Source: Lacisediminihabitans changchengi (GTDB lineage Bacteria; Actinomycetota; Actinomycetes; Actinomycetales; Microbacteriaceae). Taken from it: a DNA stretch of 64,000 nucleotides. The position numbers and the translations under genes are program-made. The notes beneath the pieces were generated by a model. That model did no database searches. It was not told the origin of the DNA and saw only the letters and a list, made by a program, of their open reading frames with translations. The stretch covers positions 162,925-226,924 of the forward strand of contig NZ_JAEPES010000004.1 in the NCBI RefSeq assembly GCF_016634425.1, given 5' to 3'. Shown here in pieces: positions 46,188 through 55,630 of the stretch (position 1 is its first letter; each line of letters starts with the position of its first letter).

Positions 46188-49100
46188 TCAGCCCTGCGGC
46201 AGCGGCAGCTGCACGCGAGCGAATTTGCCCTTCGCGATGTACATACCACGGCCGGGCGGAAACTCCGCGCGATTCAGACGCGGCAACGCCGTCTTGAGCA
46301 GGATGTCGCCCTCCACCGATTCGGGCTGCAACAGGAAACCGCGGCGGGCGTTCTTGAACTCTCCCATGAGCGGCCACGACGAACCCCATGCCGACATCTC
46401 GGCCTCCGCGATCACCAGGTGGCTGCTGCGCTTCGCCGCCCGCGCCAGCTCGACGATCGCGCTGTCGGCCGGGGTCTGCAAGAAGTCGCCGATCGACTCG
46501 ATGATCACGACGATCCGTCCCTCGGTGTCGTCGTCGGCGACCGCGGCGGCGAGGTCTTTCGCCAGCGCCGCCACGGCATCCGTCGACGTCGCGCTGTCGA
46601 CCCAGGGCATGGCGGTGGCCAGCGGTGAGCGGGAGTTTCCGAGGTAGTAGAGCCGGGCATCCGGGTCGAAGCGGGCGACCGACTGCGCGAGGCTGAGCAG
46701 AGCGCTCGACCGGCCGCTTGCGGGCGGGCCGGCGAGCAGCATTGTGCCTTCCGGTTCGAAGCCCAACGGCCCGAGATCCACGTCGCCGATGCCGAGCACC
46801 GGGGCGCCGGTGACCGTGAGCGGCAGCTCGGTGATCGCGTACTCCTTGGGCAGCGACCCGATCGGGGACGCCGACTTCACGCCAGCGCGCACCATCGCCT
46901 CGGCGAGCGCACGGGTCGCCGCGGCCTGCTCGGAGACGGACGAGCTGCCGCCGAGGATGGCGATCTGGGTCTCGAACCCATCGACGATGGCACGACCGGC
47001 GGGCGACTTCGCGCCGAGGATGTCGGACGGCACGTCGAGCATGCCGTAGCCGTCGTCGGCGAGCCGCAGCACCACTTTGCGCTGGATGCTCGACGCGATC
47101 GATGCGGGCACCGCACCGGCGCGGTCGGCCGTGAGCGCGATGTGCATTCCCAGCTGGCGACCGTCGCTCAGGATGTCTTTGAACACGTCGTACCAGATCG
47201 ACCGGCCGGCCGGGATCTCAAAGTCGTTGCGGAAGTTCGGGAAGCCGTCGATGAGCAACAGGATGCGCGGCTCCTGCGGCCGGTTGGCCAGCCGCCGATA
47301 CTCGACGATGCTCGACGCGTCTGCCTCGGCGAAGCGCGGACCGCGGGTCTCCAGCTCGTCCTTCAACAGACGGAACAGACGGATGATGCGCTCCGAGTCG
47401 TCACCGGCGATGATCGAGCCCACGTGCGGCAGCGACTCGAGCATGCGCAGGCTGCCGGATCCGAAGTCGAGCCCGTAGACCACGACCGGCCCACCGCGCG
47501 GTGTGATCGCCGAGGCGCAGGCCAGGGTGCGGAGAACGGCACTCTTGCCGGAGCCACCCGTGCCGAAGATGGACAGGTGGCCGTCGACATCCGGTTGGAA
47601 GTATGCGGGAAGCTGCTGCTGTCGCTCGGGCACGTCGGAGACGCCGAGCAGCAGCTCGGAGTCGGTACGCTGCGGCAGGCGCCCGAGGTCGTACAGGCCA
47701 GCCAGTTCGTCGAGCCAGGGACGCCGAGGGGCGGGGATGCTCGCCGCAGCCGAGGCGGACACGATCGACGTCACGAGACGCTGCTGGTCGGTCGGGCCGA
47801 GCTCGGCCTTGTCGTCCACCTTCTCGGCCGCGCGGGCATCCTCCCAGCGGATCTCGCCGCCGAACCGCAGCTCGGCGACCTCGATGTCGGCACGCTCGGG
47901 CTCGCGGCTGGTCCAGCCACCGGCGTAGCCAGACTGGAACTGCGCCAGCCTGCCCGGGCCGGTCTTGGCGACTCCGCGACCGGGGATGGCCGGGTCGAAG
48001 TGGGCGGCGTCCTTGACGCCGACGACGTCTTGGCTGTCTGATTCATCGGCCATGCGCAGCGCGATACGCAGGTTGGTGTTGGCGCGCAGGTTGTCTTTGA
48101 TCACGCCCGCGGGCCGCTGGGTCGCCATGATCAGGTGGATTCCGAGCGAACGGCCGCGCTGCGCGATGTCGACGACACCGTCGACGAATTCCGGGACCTC
48201 GCCGACCAGCGCGGCGAACTCGTCGATCACCAGCACCAGGGCGGGCGGGCTGTCCGGGTCACCACGCTTCTCGAGCTCGAGCAGGTCCTTGGCCTTCTTG
48301 CGGTTGAGCAGGTGCTCACGAAAGTGCAGCTCGGCCCGCAGCGAGGTGAGCGCGCGACGCACCAGGTGCGGGCTGAGGTCGGTGACGAGGCCCACGGTGT
48401 GCGGCAGGGAGACGCAGTCGGCGAAGGCCGATCCGCCCTTGTAGTCGACGAACAGGAAGGTCACGCGATCGGGGCTGTACTCGGCGGCCATGCCGAGTAC
48501 CCAGGCCTGCAGGAACTCGCTCTTGCCGGCGCCGGTGGTTCCGCCGACCAACGCGTGCGGGCCCTGGGTGCGCAGGTCGAGGTGCATCGGGTCGACGCCG
48601 GCTGAGCCGATGATGGCGCGGAGTTTGCCGGCTCGCCGCGGCACCAGCGGGCCGCCGGAACGATCGTGCATCGACGCGTTCTGGCGCCACCGGTCGATCA
48701 CCGCGTCGCTCGATTCGACAAGGTCGTGGCCGAGCAGCGTCACCATCGAGACGGATCGCGGCAGGTCGCTCGAGTCGGCGACCAGGGCGCCGGCGTCGAT
48801 CACCGGTGCCATCCGGCGCGCGTAATCGAGGGCGGCCGCGGAGTCGACCTGCTCGGTCTGCACGTCGGTGATGGTCTCGCCGAGGCGAACCAGTCCTACC
48901 GTGGCGAGCGGTGCATGCGTCTGGCCGGGCGTCGATACCGCAACGGCGAGGTAAGTGCGACAGACGGCCGGCAGCGCGGGCACGTCGGGCGAGACCCAGA
49001 TCGGGTAGACCCCGGCGTCGGCCGCCTGCTCCGCGAGCTGCACCAGGCGGGCTCGGTCGACCGCCACATCGTCGGAGATGAGTACGACGATCGCGGGGAC

Positions 49101-50696
49101 AGGGGACGGCGTGCCGTCCGTGGTGCTGGCGGTGCCGACATCCGCTCCCCGTTCCAGGGCGGCGCTCTGCTGCTCCATCGCACCGCGGCGCTGAATGGTG
49201 CGACCGCGCTCGGCCAGCCGTTCGGCGACGACACCCTCGATGGCGGACAGCAGCTGCGAGCCGCTCGCGGCGCTGTCGGCGAGGTGGCTTCCCTCGATCG
49301 GGCTGTGCGGCGACGAGGTGTGGGGCATCCACTTGAGCCATTCGAGCTCGCGCGACCAGCGCGGGCCGACCAGGGCTGCGACGACCAGTTCGGCTGGGGA
49401 GTGCAGGGATGTCACCTGCACCAGCACCGAGTTCACCGAACCCACCGCGGCCTCGGGTGCCCCAGCGATGCCCAAGGCACCCGAGTCGAACAGGTTGTCG
49501 ATGATTGGCACGCCCGCGATGGTCGTGTTCTGCTCGACCACCGCGTCGAGGCGTTGCTGGAACTCGGGAAGGATCTCGCCCCGCGGCTGGGTGGTGATGA
49601 CGTTGCGGCTGGCCATCGTGCCGATGCCGATGCGCACGTTGAGGAATGACCAGTGCTCGGGCCGACGGGTCCAGAGCAGCGGACCGCGGCGGATGGCCTG
49701 CTCCAGCGACTCGGCGGTGGACGGGGATTCCGCCGTGCGCTGGTGCACCTCGACGGCCCTCTCCTCATCAAGCTGCGAGGTGAGCGCGGAGAGGTGGCCG
49801 TCGAACTTGGCGACCGCCTTCTTCAGACGTCGCTTCTCGCGCGTCTTGCCGGTCATGAAATTGCCGATGAGCATGATCGGCGACATCGCGACGAACAGCA
49901 GCGAGGTGATCTGGTGGGAAAGGATGAACATCGCCCCGCCCATCATCACCGGCGCGATCATGGCGAGGAGGGGGAACGGCTGGTCGGGCTTCTCGGCCGG
50001 AACTTCGGGGCCGGCGAACTGCTGGCCGGCGTAGCGCTTCTCCACCTTCGGCGAGCGGTTGAAGAAGATCGGGCCGGCCGTCGGGGCCGCGCCGACGATC
50101 ACCCCGGTCGTGGCGAGCGTGATCCGCACCTCGGAGTCTCCGATGAGAAGTGTCTCCGCGTGCTCGACGCGCAGTCGCGACACGATCCCACCGTCGACGA
50201 CGACGCCGTTCGCGCTGCCGAGGTCGACGACGTCGACCACGGACGAGACCTCGAACCGCACGTGGTGCTTGGACACCAGCGGATCGTTCAGCAGGATGTC
50301 GCAGTCCAGCTCACGACCGAGCACAGCCGTTCCGGCGCGGAGCGGGAACTCGCGGCCGGCATCCGGTCCGCTGATGATGGATAGGGTGGCGAGCACGGGC
50401 GAGTTCGCCGCACCCGCGGGCAGATAGTGCCTGCCGGCGTCGGCGATGCTGACCACGGCGCCGCTGCCGATCCAGGCCTCGCCGAGCGGGGCATCCGGTG
50501 GCAACAGCAGGGGCTCGGGCTGGCCGGGGAGGGTGGCGCGCAGGGTGAGGGTGCCCGGTTCGGCCGCACCCGATCCGCGCGGGTCGAGACGGCTGATGGT
50601 CGTGGCGACGTCGGAGATGCTCGCGGCGGCATCAGCGGTGACGACGATGTCATCCGCGGCTCCGGACGGCCTGGTCAAGGTCAGCTTGAGACGCAC
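46188..50696 (-). CDS. type VII secretion FtsK/SpoIIIE ATPase of EssC/EccC type with FHA domain
   Basis: A 1502-residue membrane-anchored motor. An N-terminal domain (1-95, perhaps ubiquitin- or FHA-like) precedes an FHA domain (about 100-195: LGRELDCDILLNDPLVSKHHVRF, DLGSANG). Two hydrophobic segments lie at about 235-275. Three FtsK-like ATPase domains follow: Walker A GGTTGAGKS near 717 with Walker B LVLVIDEFAAL, Walker A GTGGSGKS near 1042 with LLIDGF, and a degenerate GPPASGRS near 1320. FHA plus three ATPases resembles firmicute EssC more than mycobacterial EccC. It would energise export of the Esx proteins encoded downstream. Confidence 0.9.
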   Translation of the reverse strand: MRLKLTLTRPSGAADDIVVTADAAASISDVATTISRLDPRGSGAAEPGTLTLRATLPGQPEPLLLPPDAPLGEAWIGSGAVVSIADAGRHYLPAGAANSPVLATLSIISGPDAGREFPLRAGTAVLGRELDCDILLNDPLVSKHHVRFEVSSVVDVVDLGSANGVVVDGGIVSRLRVEHAETLLIGDSEVRITLATTGVIVGAAPTAGPIFFNRSPKVEKRYAGQQFAGPEVPAEKPDQPFPLLAMIAPVMMGGAMFILSHQITSLLFVAMSPIMLIGNFMTGKTREKRRLKKAVAKFDGHLSALTSQLDEERAVEVHQRTAESPSTAESLEQAIRRGPLLWTRRPEHWSFLNVRIGIGTMASRNVITTQPRGEILPEFQQRLDAVVEQNTTIAGVPIIDNLFDSGALGIAGAPEAAVGSVNSVLVQVTSLHSPAELVVAALVGPRWSRELEWLKWMPHTSSPHSPIEGSHLADSAASGSQLLSAIEGVVAERLAERGRTIQRRGAMEQQSAALERGADVGTASTTDGTPSPVPAIVVLISDDVAVDRARLVQLAEQAADAGVYPIWVSPDVPALPAVCRTYLAVAVSTPGQTHAPLATVGLVRLGETITDVQTEQVDSAAALDYARRMAPVIDAGALVADSSDLPRSVSMVTLLGHDLVESSDAVIDRWRQNASMHDRSGGPLVPRRAGKLRAIIGSAGVDPMHLDLRTQGPHALVGGTTGAGKSEFLQAWVLGMAAEYSPDRVTFLFVDYKGGSAFADCVSLPHTVGLVTDLSPHLVRRALTSLRAELHFREHLLNRKKAKDLLELEKRGDPDSPPALVLVIDEFAALVGEVPEFVDGVVDIAQRGRSLGIHLIMATQRPAGVIKDNLRANTNLRIALRMADESDSQDVVGVKDAAHFDPAIPGRGVAKTGPGRLAQFQSGYAGGWTSREPERADIEVAELRFGGEIRWEDARAAEKVDDKAELGPTDQQRLVTSIVSASAAASIPAPRRPWLDELAGLYDLGRLPQRTDSELLLGVSDVPERQQQLPAYFQPDVDGHLSIFGTGGSGKSAVLRTLACASAITPRGGPVVVYGLDFGSGSLRMLESLPHVGSIIAGDDSERIIRLFRLLKDELETRGPRFAEADASSIVEYRRLANRPQEPRILLLIDGFPNFRNDFEIPAGRSIWYDVFKDILSDGRQLGMHIALTADRAGAVPASIASSIQRKVVLRLADDGYGMLDVPSDILGAKSPAGRAIVDGFETQIAILGGSSSVSEQAAATRALAEAMVRAGVKSASPIGSLPKEYAITELPLTVTGAPVLGIGDVDLGPLGFEPEGTMLLAGPPASGRSSALLSLAQSVARFDPDARLYYLGNSRSPLATAMPWVDSATSTDAVAALAKDLAAAVADDDTEGRIVVIIESIGDFLQTPADSAIVELARAAKRSSHLVIAEAEMSAWGSSWPLMGEFKNARRGFLLQPESVEGDILLKTALPRLNRAEFPPGRGMYIAKGKFARVQLPLPQG

Positions 50697-50734
50697 GTGC
50701 TTCCTCCCCCGCGCAGCCTGCCGGCCGCAGCATC

Positions 50735-50740
50735 AGTATA
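50735..50740 (-). promoter_or_regulatory. candidate -10 box before the EssC-like gene
   Basis: TATACT on the minus strand, 39 bases before the ATPase start, in the 68-bp gap after the 172-residue gene. No clear -35 is present. Possibly an internal promoter. Confidence 0.35.
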
Positions 50741-50764
50741 TGGACGACCAGTTTTTGGGAGCGC

Positions 50765-51283
50765 CTAATCGAGGCTGCGGCGGTCGTCGTCGTCCTGTTG
50801 CTCCCACGGCCAGCGCGGCGGACGCCCATCGAGCCGGCGCGTTCGCGCGGACACCAGCAGGAGGTAGGCGACGGCGACGACCGCGGCGATGATCGGCAGC
50901 GCGATCGAGAACGGCCGCAGCGCGTTCGCCCCGAGGAAGAGGATGCCGCGCAAGGGTTGGCCCGATCCCACCGAATACAGGACCGCGCCGCTGACCAGAA
51001 AGAAGAGGTAGCACGCCACCCCGATGCCGAGCGCGAAGAGCACCAGCGCGCCGCCGGTCTGGCCAGCCGCGCTGAATAGCCCCAGATAGAGAGCAGCGGC
51101 CGCGACGATGAACATCGCCGGGATGACCAGGATGCTCGCGTCGCGCTCGGCGAGGACATCCTTGCCGGCAAACAGGTTGATTACCCCGCTGGTCGCGATG
51201 CACAGCGCGATGAAGAGCACCACGGCGAAGACGGCGACCGCCGCCTCGTAGCGGCGCTGCGATGAATCGCGCTGCTGGGTCAC
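50765..51283 (-). CDS. four-helix membrane protein of the secretion locus
   Basis: A 172-residue protein with about four membrane helices (14-38, 50-71, 78-104, 124-145) and a charged cytoplasmic tail (PRWPWEQQDDDDRRSLD). It overlaps the 321-residue gene by four bases and lies 68 bp before the EssC-like gene. Family not recognised; position suggests a membrane partner of the ATPase. Confidence 0.65.
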   Translation of the reverse strand: MTQQRDSSQRRYEAAVAVFAVVLFIALCIATSGVINLFAGKDVLAERDASILVIPAMFIVAAAALYLGLFSAAGQTGGALVLFALGIGVACYLFFLVSGAVLYSVGSGQPLRGILFLGANALRPFSIALPIIAAVVAVAYLLLVSARTRRLDGRPPRWPWEQQDDDDRRSLD

Positions 51284-52245
51284 ACCCCGGCGCGTGCCGA
51301 CTCTGCCCGGCGCTCGTACTCCGCGCGGCGGTCGGCCATCTGCATCTCGTACTCGGTGCGAGCCTCGGCGTTGCGGGCCTTCATGCGACGGCCGCGCGCC
51401 GCGATCGCGAGGCCCATCCAGAGCGCGGTCTCGCGAGCGACCAAGGCTGCGGCGATCACGAACGGGTCGACCAGGGCTGCGGCGACCAGACGACCTGCTT
51501 CTGACGGTGTCTCACCGAAGATGCCGTTGATCACGAGCAGGGTGGCCACCGTGCCGAAGTAGACGAACAGCGCGACGAACAGGCTGCCGATCACATGCAC
51601 CCACCAGCCGGCGCGGTTGATGATCAGCACGAGCAGCACGAATCCGATCGCGAAGAACAGCACCGGCACCCAGAACGTGGGGCGGCTGACGAAGTCGAAG
51701 CTGAAGTCGCCGGTGCGCGCCGCGATGATCAGGGCGACCACCAGGGCGAAGATGAGGCCGAAGATCACCGCGGAGAGCAGGGCGACCAGGCTTCCGATGC
51801 CGCGGTTGCCGCGCTTCTTGGGCGGGTTCGGCGCCTCCACGTAGACCGTCTGGCTGGGCTGCGGGATGACGGCGGGCGCGACCACGGGCGCGGGTGCGGG
51901 GATCACCTCGACGTTGTCGATGTCGGCGGGGCGCTCTTCCGCTGGCACCTCCACGACGGGCGGCGCCTCGGCGAGCGTCACGCGCTCGGGCTGGGGCGGC
52001 TCGACCAGGGCGGGCGCTTCGTCTTCGACGACCTCGGCGTATTCGATGGTCTCGTGCGTGCCTCGCGACGGTTCCGGGCTGTCGATCGGCTCGCTGTCGA
52101 TCAGTTCGCCGTCGAGCACCTCGATGCGCTCTCCCTCGTGCGACTCGACGGGAGCGGTTGGCTCTGCCGGCGCGGAAGAGAACTCCGGCGTGACAGCATC
52201 CTCTCGGCGCTCGTCGTCAGGATGAACAGGCGGGTTGTCGCTCAC
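51280..52245 (-). CDS. membrane protein with long acidic disordered N-terminus
   Basis: A 321-residue protein. Residues 1-145 are low-complexity, Glu/Pro/Val-rich (VEPPQPERVTLAEAPPVVEV); about four membrane helices follow (152-176, 188-212, 216-241, 250-275), then an Arg/Glu-rich helix (MKARNAEARTEYEMQMADRRAEYERR). No family recognised. First gene of the EssC unit; overlaps the next gene by four bases (GTGA), so coupled. Confidence 0.65.
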   Translation of the reverse strand: MSDNPPVHPDDERREDAVTPEFSSAPAEPTAPVESHEGERIEVLDGELIDSEPIDSPEPSRGTHETIEYAEVVEDEAPALVEPPQPERVTLAEAPPVVEVPAEERPADIDNVEVIPAPAPVVAPAVIPQPSQTVYVEAPNPPKKRGNRGIGSLVALLSAVIFGLIFALVVALIIAARTGDFSFDFVSRPTFWVPVLFFAIGFVLLVLIINRAGWWVHVIGSLFVALFVYFGTVATLLVINGIFGETPSEAGRLVAAALVDPFVIAAALVARETALWMGLAIAARGRRMKARNAEARTEYEMQMADRRAEYERRAESARAGV

Positions 52246-52333
52246 GGTGCGGCTCCTTCGCGGCCCTCACGGCCATCCGAACAGGTCACCGGTCACACTA
52301 CCCCGCGGCGCAGCCCGCGCCCGGCAGTGACAG

Positions 52334-52408
52334 GCACCACGCACGTTTGCCCGAATCTGCAGGTTTCTGGTGCCGAAACTCTGCATATTCGGGCAAACGT
52401 GGTGGTGC
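52334..52408. repeat. long palindrome between the pilus and secretion loci
   Basis: Arms GCACCAC, CACGTTTGCCCGAAT, TGCAG, GTTTC against GAAAC, TGCA, ATTCGGGCAAACGTG, GTGGTGC, with two or three mismatches and a short loop TGGTGCC. It lies after pilO and before the 321-residue gene start. It might end the pilus transcript; its length suggests a mobile or structural element. Confidence 0.85.
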
Positions 52409-52411
52409 GGG

Positions 52412-53062
52412 CTACTTATTCGGCAGCGCGTAGATGTCTGCGGCGATAGAGCCCGTGAATCCGCTTTCATCCGAGGTCATCGCGAAGGTCTGCACCAGGA
52501 GCAGCCGCGGACCGCCCTGAATGGATCCAACGAAGGCGAGCACGTCCGCATAGCTCCCGGTGACGACGATCTGGATCGGGATGACCACGAGCCCTCCACC
52601 CGCGGCCGGGGCAGGCGCCGGGGCGCTGGCATCCGGCGTCGCGGCCGACGGCGATGGAGAGGGCGAAGCGGTCGGCGTCTCGCCAGCAGCCGGTGTGGCC
52701 GGGGCGGTCACGGGGGCCACGTAGGGGGTGGGCGGGCTCACCGCCACGCTCTTCAGCGAGATGTTGTGGGCCGTTCCGTAGTCGTTGATCTCACGAAGAA
52801 AAGCCGGCATCTCGGCAACCGTGGGGAGGGATGTTCGCAGACCGGCGAGCTCGTCCTGCACCTCGCCGATGTTGGCGAATTGTTTCTTGAGCGAGACCAA
52901 CTTCGTCTGGTTGATGTCATTGATACTGGTGACGCTGGAGACCTGCTCGCTCGTCGCCGAGGTCTGCTCCAGAATCGGCGAGATGCCGACGAACCAGCCG
53001 AGGACGGCGACCAGCGCGATGGCGCCGGCGATACCGAGGGTGAAGAGCCTGTTCTTGTTCAT
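52412..53062 (-). CDS. pilO: type IV pilus assembly protein PilO-like
   Basis: A 216-residue membrane protein with an N-terminal helix (5-27), a coiled coil (about 32-80) and a C-terminal ferredoxin-like part ending in IQIVVTGSYADVLAFVGSIQGGPRLLLVQTF. A Pro/Ala/Ser-rich insert (PTASPSPSPSAATPDASAPA) splits the domain. It follows pilN by two bases and ends the pilus cluster just before the palindrome. Confidence 0.8.
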   Translation of the reverse strand: MNKNRLFTLGIAGAIALVAVLGWFVGISPILEQTSATSEQVSSVTSINDINQTKLVSLKKQFANIGEVQDELAGLRTSLPTVAEMPAFLREINDYGTAHNISLKSVAVSPPTPYVAPVTAPATPAAGETPTASPSPSPSAATPDASAPAPAPAAGGGLVVIPIQIVVTGSYADVLAFVGSIQGGPRLLLVQTFAMTSDESGFTGSIAADIYALPNK

Positions 53063-53064
53063 GT

Positions 53065-53733
53065 CTACTTCTTCTTCGCGTCGAACTGTTTGGCGAGCGC
53101 CTTGTCGCCGATGAGAAGGCTCACCGCGACGGTGTAACGCCCGGTGTCAGGGACCAGCGTGACGCTCCCGGGCATCGCTCCCAAGAAGCCGGGGACGCTA
53201 GCGAGGTTGTCGAGCCAATCGGAGATCGGCGCCTGCGGGCTGTCCGCGGTAATGGTGAGGATCGCGGCATGCTTGACGGTCGTCGTGTCGGCCGACGCGT
53301 CGGCGGCTGCGCCATCGAGCTGGGCGCTGAATCCCGTGATCGTCATCCCCGCGGGGAGGGTGTCCCCCACCGCCGTGAGGTAGGGCTCCCAGAGGATCTG
53401 GCCGTCAGCGGCGATCGGCTGCGCGGCGGTGATTCCGTCGACCTGGCTCTGCAGCGTCGTCACCTCGCCGAGCTTCGCGCGTTGAGCGGACAGCAGGGCG
53501 CTTCTCGCCTGTTCGCTCGCCAATTGCGCGGCGGACCCGGCGAGCGAAACCACCGCGACCCCGGTTGCGAGGACCACCATCACGACGACGATTACGAGGG
53601 CAGCAAGGAGGCGTCGCCGAACTGCGCGCTCCTTCTTGCCCTGAATGACCTCGGGCGGCAGGAGATGAACCCGGGGGCTGGCTCCGAGGGTGATGACGTC
53701 GCTCATCGGACGTCCGAGTGTGATGGCGCTCAT
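53065..53733 (-). CDS. pilN: type IV pilus assembly protein PilN-like
   Basis: A 222-residue bitopic membrane protein. The cytoplasmic N-terminus has RVHLLPPEVIQGKKERAVRR, similar to the PilN INLLP motif that binds PilM. One membrane helix (about 42-64) and an outer part follow. It overlaps pilM by four bases (ATGA). Confidence 0.82.
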   Translation of the reverse strand: MSAITLGRPMSDVITLGASPRVHLLPPEVIQGKKERAVRRRLLAALVIVVVMVVLATGVAVVSLAGSAAQLASEQARSALLSAQRAKLGEVTTLQSQVDGITAAQPIAADGQILWEPYLTAVGDTLPAGMTITGFSAQLDGAAADASADTTTVKHAAILTITADSPQAPISDWLDNLASVPGFLGAMPGSVTLVPDTGRYTVAVSLLIGDKALAKQFDAKKK

Positions 53734-54776
53734 GCTGCACTCCCCAAGGCCAGTCCGATTGCTACAGAGGAGCCGCGGAATCCGTCGCTGACGGTCTTCT
53801 CGGCGAAGCGACCGACGGTCACGCTCGCGAGCGGGTCACCGATAGTGACGGGCAGACGCGTGTATTCCGAGAGCGCATTGCTGAATCCGGAAAGTTGAGC
53901 GCCCCCGCCGGAGAGAATCACTCGGCCGATGGCGTCATCCGCTGCACGAGTTCCGGCGTAATAGGTGAGCGTGTTCCGCAAACTGCTGATCAGCTCGCCG
54001 GCATGCTCGTACATCGCGACGATCGCGGCCTGCTCGTCGGCCGTCGTCGGAGTCGCGGCAAGACCGAGCGTGCGCTTGATCGCCTCGGCTGCGTCCAGAG
54101 TCAGGTTGAGCTTGGTCGACAGGGCAGCGGTGAGATCGTCCCCGCCGGTCGGAATGATGCGGACGAATTGCGGAACGCCGGCGGACGAGACCACGACGAT
54201 CGTGGTGTTCGCCCCCACGTCGATCATTGCCGCTGTGCCCATATCCCCTGCGCTCGAGAGAACCCGGGTGAGGGCGAACGGCACCAGGTCGACATCGACC
54301 GGGTTGAGCCCGGCGAGCTGCGCGGCCCGCACGTTGCCGAGAACCGCATCTTTGAGCGCCGCGACCAACAGTCCGTGTACGACGGGACCGTTAGCATCCG
54401 TTCCCTCGCTGATCGGATAGAAGTCGAGCAGCGCGTTCTCCGTGGGGAACGGCAGCAGTTCCTGAACGTGGAACGGAAGGGACTCGCGGATGCGCGCGAG
54501 CGGAGCCTTGGGCACCGTGAGGTCTCGAGCGAGCACCCGCGAGTTGCCGATGCCCAGCACGACATCCTTCGACGAGAACCCTCCCGTCGACCACAGCTGG
54601 CGAAGGGCCGTCGCGACGGTGCTCGGCTCCATCACCTCGCCGCGCAAGACGGCACCCTCGGGCAACGGCACCGAGTGGTACCGCACCAGGGTCTGTTTGC
54701 CCTTGACGTTGGTCGTGAGCTCTGCCGCTCGGATGGCGTTGGCGCTGATGTCCAGCCCCACAATTGTCTTCCCCAT
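53730..54776 (-). CDS. pilM: type IV pilus assembly protein PilM
   Basis: A 348-residue actin-like ATPase. The start MGKTIVGLDI follows GGGGG; a second Met three bases earlier is possible. Seen are the phosphate-1 VGLDISANAIRAAEL, VPKAPLARIRESLPFHVQELLPFP, the DVGANTTIVVV phosphate-2 loop and the adenosine motif RVILSGGGAQLSGFSNALSEY. It links PilN/PilO to the cytoplasmic ATPases. Confidence 0.9.
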   Translation of the reverse strand: MGKTIVGLDISANAIRAAELTTNVKGKQTLVRYHSVPLPEGAVLRGEVMEPSTVATALRQLWSTGGFSSKDVVLGIGNSRVLARDLTVPKAPLARIRESLPFHVQELLPFPTENALLDFYPISEGTDANGPVVHGLLVAALKDAVLGNVRAAQLAGLNPVDVDLVPFALTRVLSSAGDMGTAAMIDVGANTTIVVVSSAGVPQFVRIIPTGGDDLTAALSTKLNLTLDAAEAIKRTLGLAATPTTADEQAAIVAMYEHAGELISSLRNTLTYYAGTRAADDAIGRVILSGGGAQLSGFSNALSEYTRLPVTIGDPLASVTVGRFAEKTVSDGFRGSSVAIGLALGSAA

Positions 54777-54799
54777 CATTTCCCCCTAGTAGTGATCAG

Positions 54800-55630
54800 T
54801 TATGCGGCCGCGAGGCCGAAGAGTCTGAGGTAGCCGTCGAAGACGGAGCTGCCGAGAGCAACGCCGAACCAGGCCCCGATGAGCATCCAGGGTCCAAACG
54901 GGATGCCGCTCTTGCGGTTCGCGCGGCGAGCGACGATCAGTACGATCGCGAACAGGCCCGCCAGGATGAACGCGGCGAACGCTCCAACGGCGAACGCTCC
55001 CCATCCGGTCCAGCCGAGGTAGAGACCGATCACACCGGCGAGCTTGACGTCGCCGAGCCCCATTCCCGCCGGGTACACGAAGGCCATCGCGAAATAGGCG
55101 ACGAACAGAATGGCCATGCCGATAGCGGCACGGATCAGAGGCGCGTAGTCGCTCGAGATGATCGCGGCGGCTGAAAGGAGCACGATGCCCACGAGGTAGC
55201 TCGGCAGCACGATTGCGTTCGGCAGCCGATGCGTGTCGATGTCGATCATCGCCAGAGCTATCGAGATTGCCGCAAAGTAGAGGAATGCCACCAATACCAG
55301 CAGAGCGGATGTCGCTTCCGCGCCGTTGGATAGTGCGGCGAGCGGTGCGCCGAGCAAGGCGGCGACCCCGGCGAACGCGATGCCGGTGACGAGTTCGATG
55401 ATCGGGTAGCGCGCCGAGATCGGCGTCGCACAGGAGCGGCACTTACCGCGCAGAACCAGCCACGAGAGCACCGGCACGTTGTCGTACCCGGCGATTCGCG
55501 AGCCGCAGTTGGGGCATGCACTCGGCGGCGACACGATCGATTTGCCGGCCGGAACCCGGTAGATGACGACGTTGAGAAACGATCCGATAAGCAGGCCGAG
55601 CGCACCGGCGATGACGATGACGGCGATCAC
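54800..55630 (-). CDS. pilD: prepilin peptidase / N-methyltransferase
   Basis: A 276-residue polytopic aspartyl protease that cleaves and methylates prepilins. Present are the zinc CPNC ... CRSC pairs (about 39-42 and 64-67), the catalytic Asps in AMIDIDTHRLPN and GMGLGDVKLAG. The start overlaps the pilX stop by four bases. Substrates are the pilins upstream in the same operon. Confidence 0.93.
   Translation of the reverse strand: MIAVIVIAGALGLLIGSFLNVVIYRVPAGKSIVSPPSACPNCGSRIAGYDNVPVLSWLVLRGKCRSCATPISARYPIIELVTGIAFAGVAALLGAPLAALSNGAEATSALLVLVAFLYFAAISIALAMIDIDTHRLPNAIVLPSYLVGIVLLSAAAIISSDYAPLIRAAIGMAILFVAYFAMAFVYPAGMGLGDVKLAGVIGLYLGWTGWGAFAVGAFAAFILAGLFAIVLIVARRANRKSGIPFGPWMLIGAWFGVALGSSVFDGYLRLFGLAAA

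Noticed and set aside
41873..52245. A canonical mycobacterial-type ESX system
   Set aside because: No EccB, EccD, EccE or mycosin was recognised, and the ATPase has an FHA domain as in EssC.
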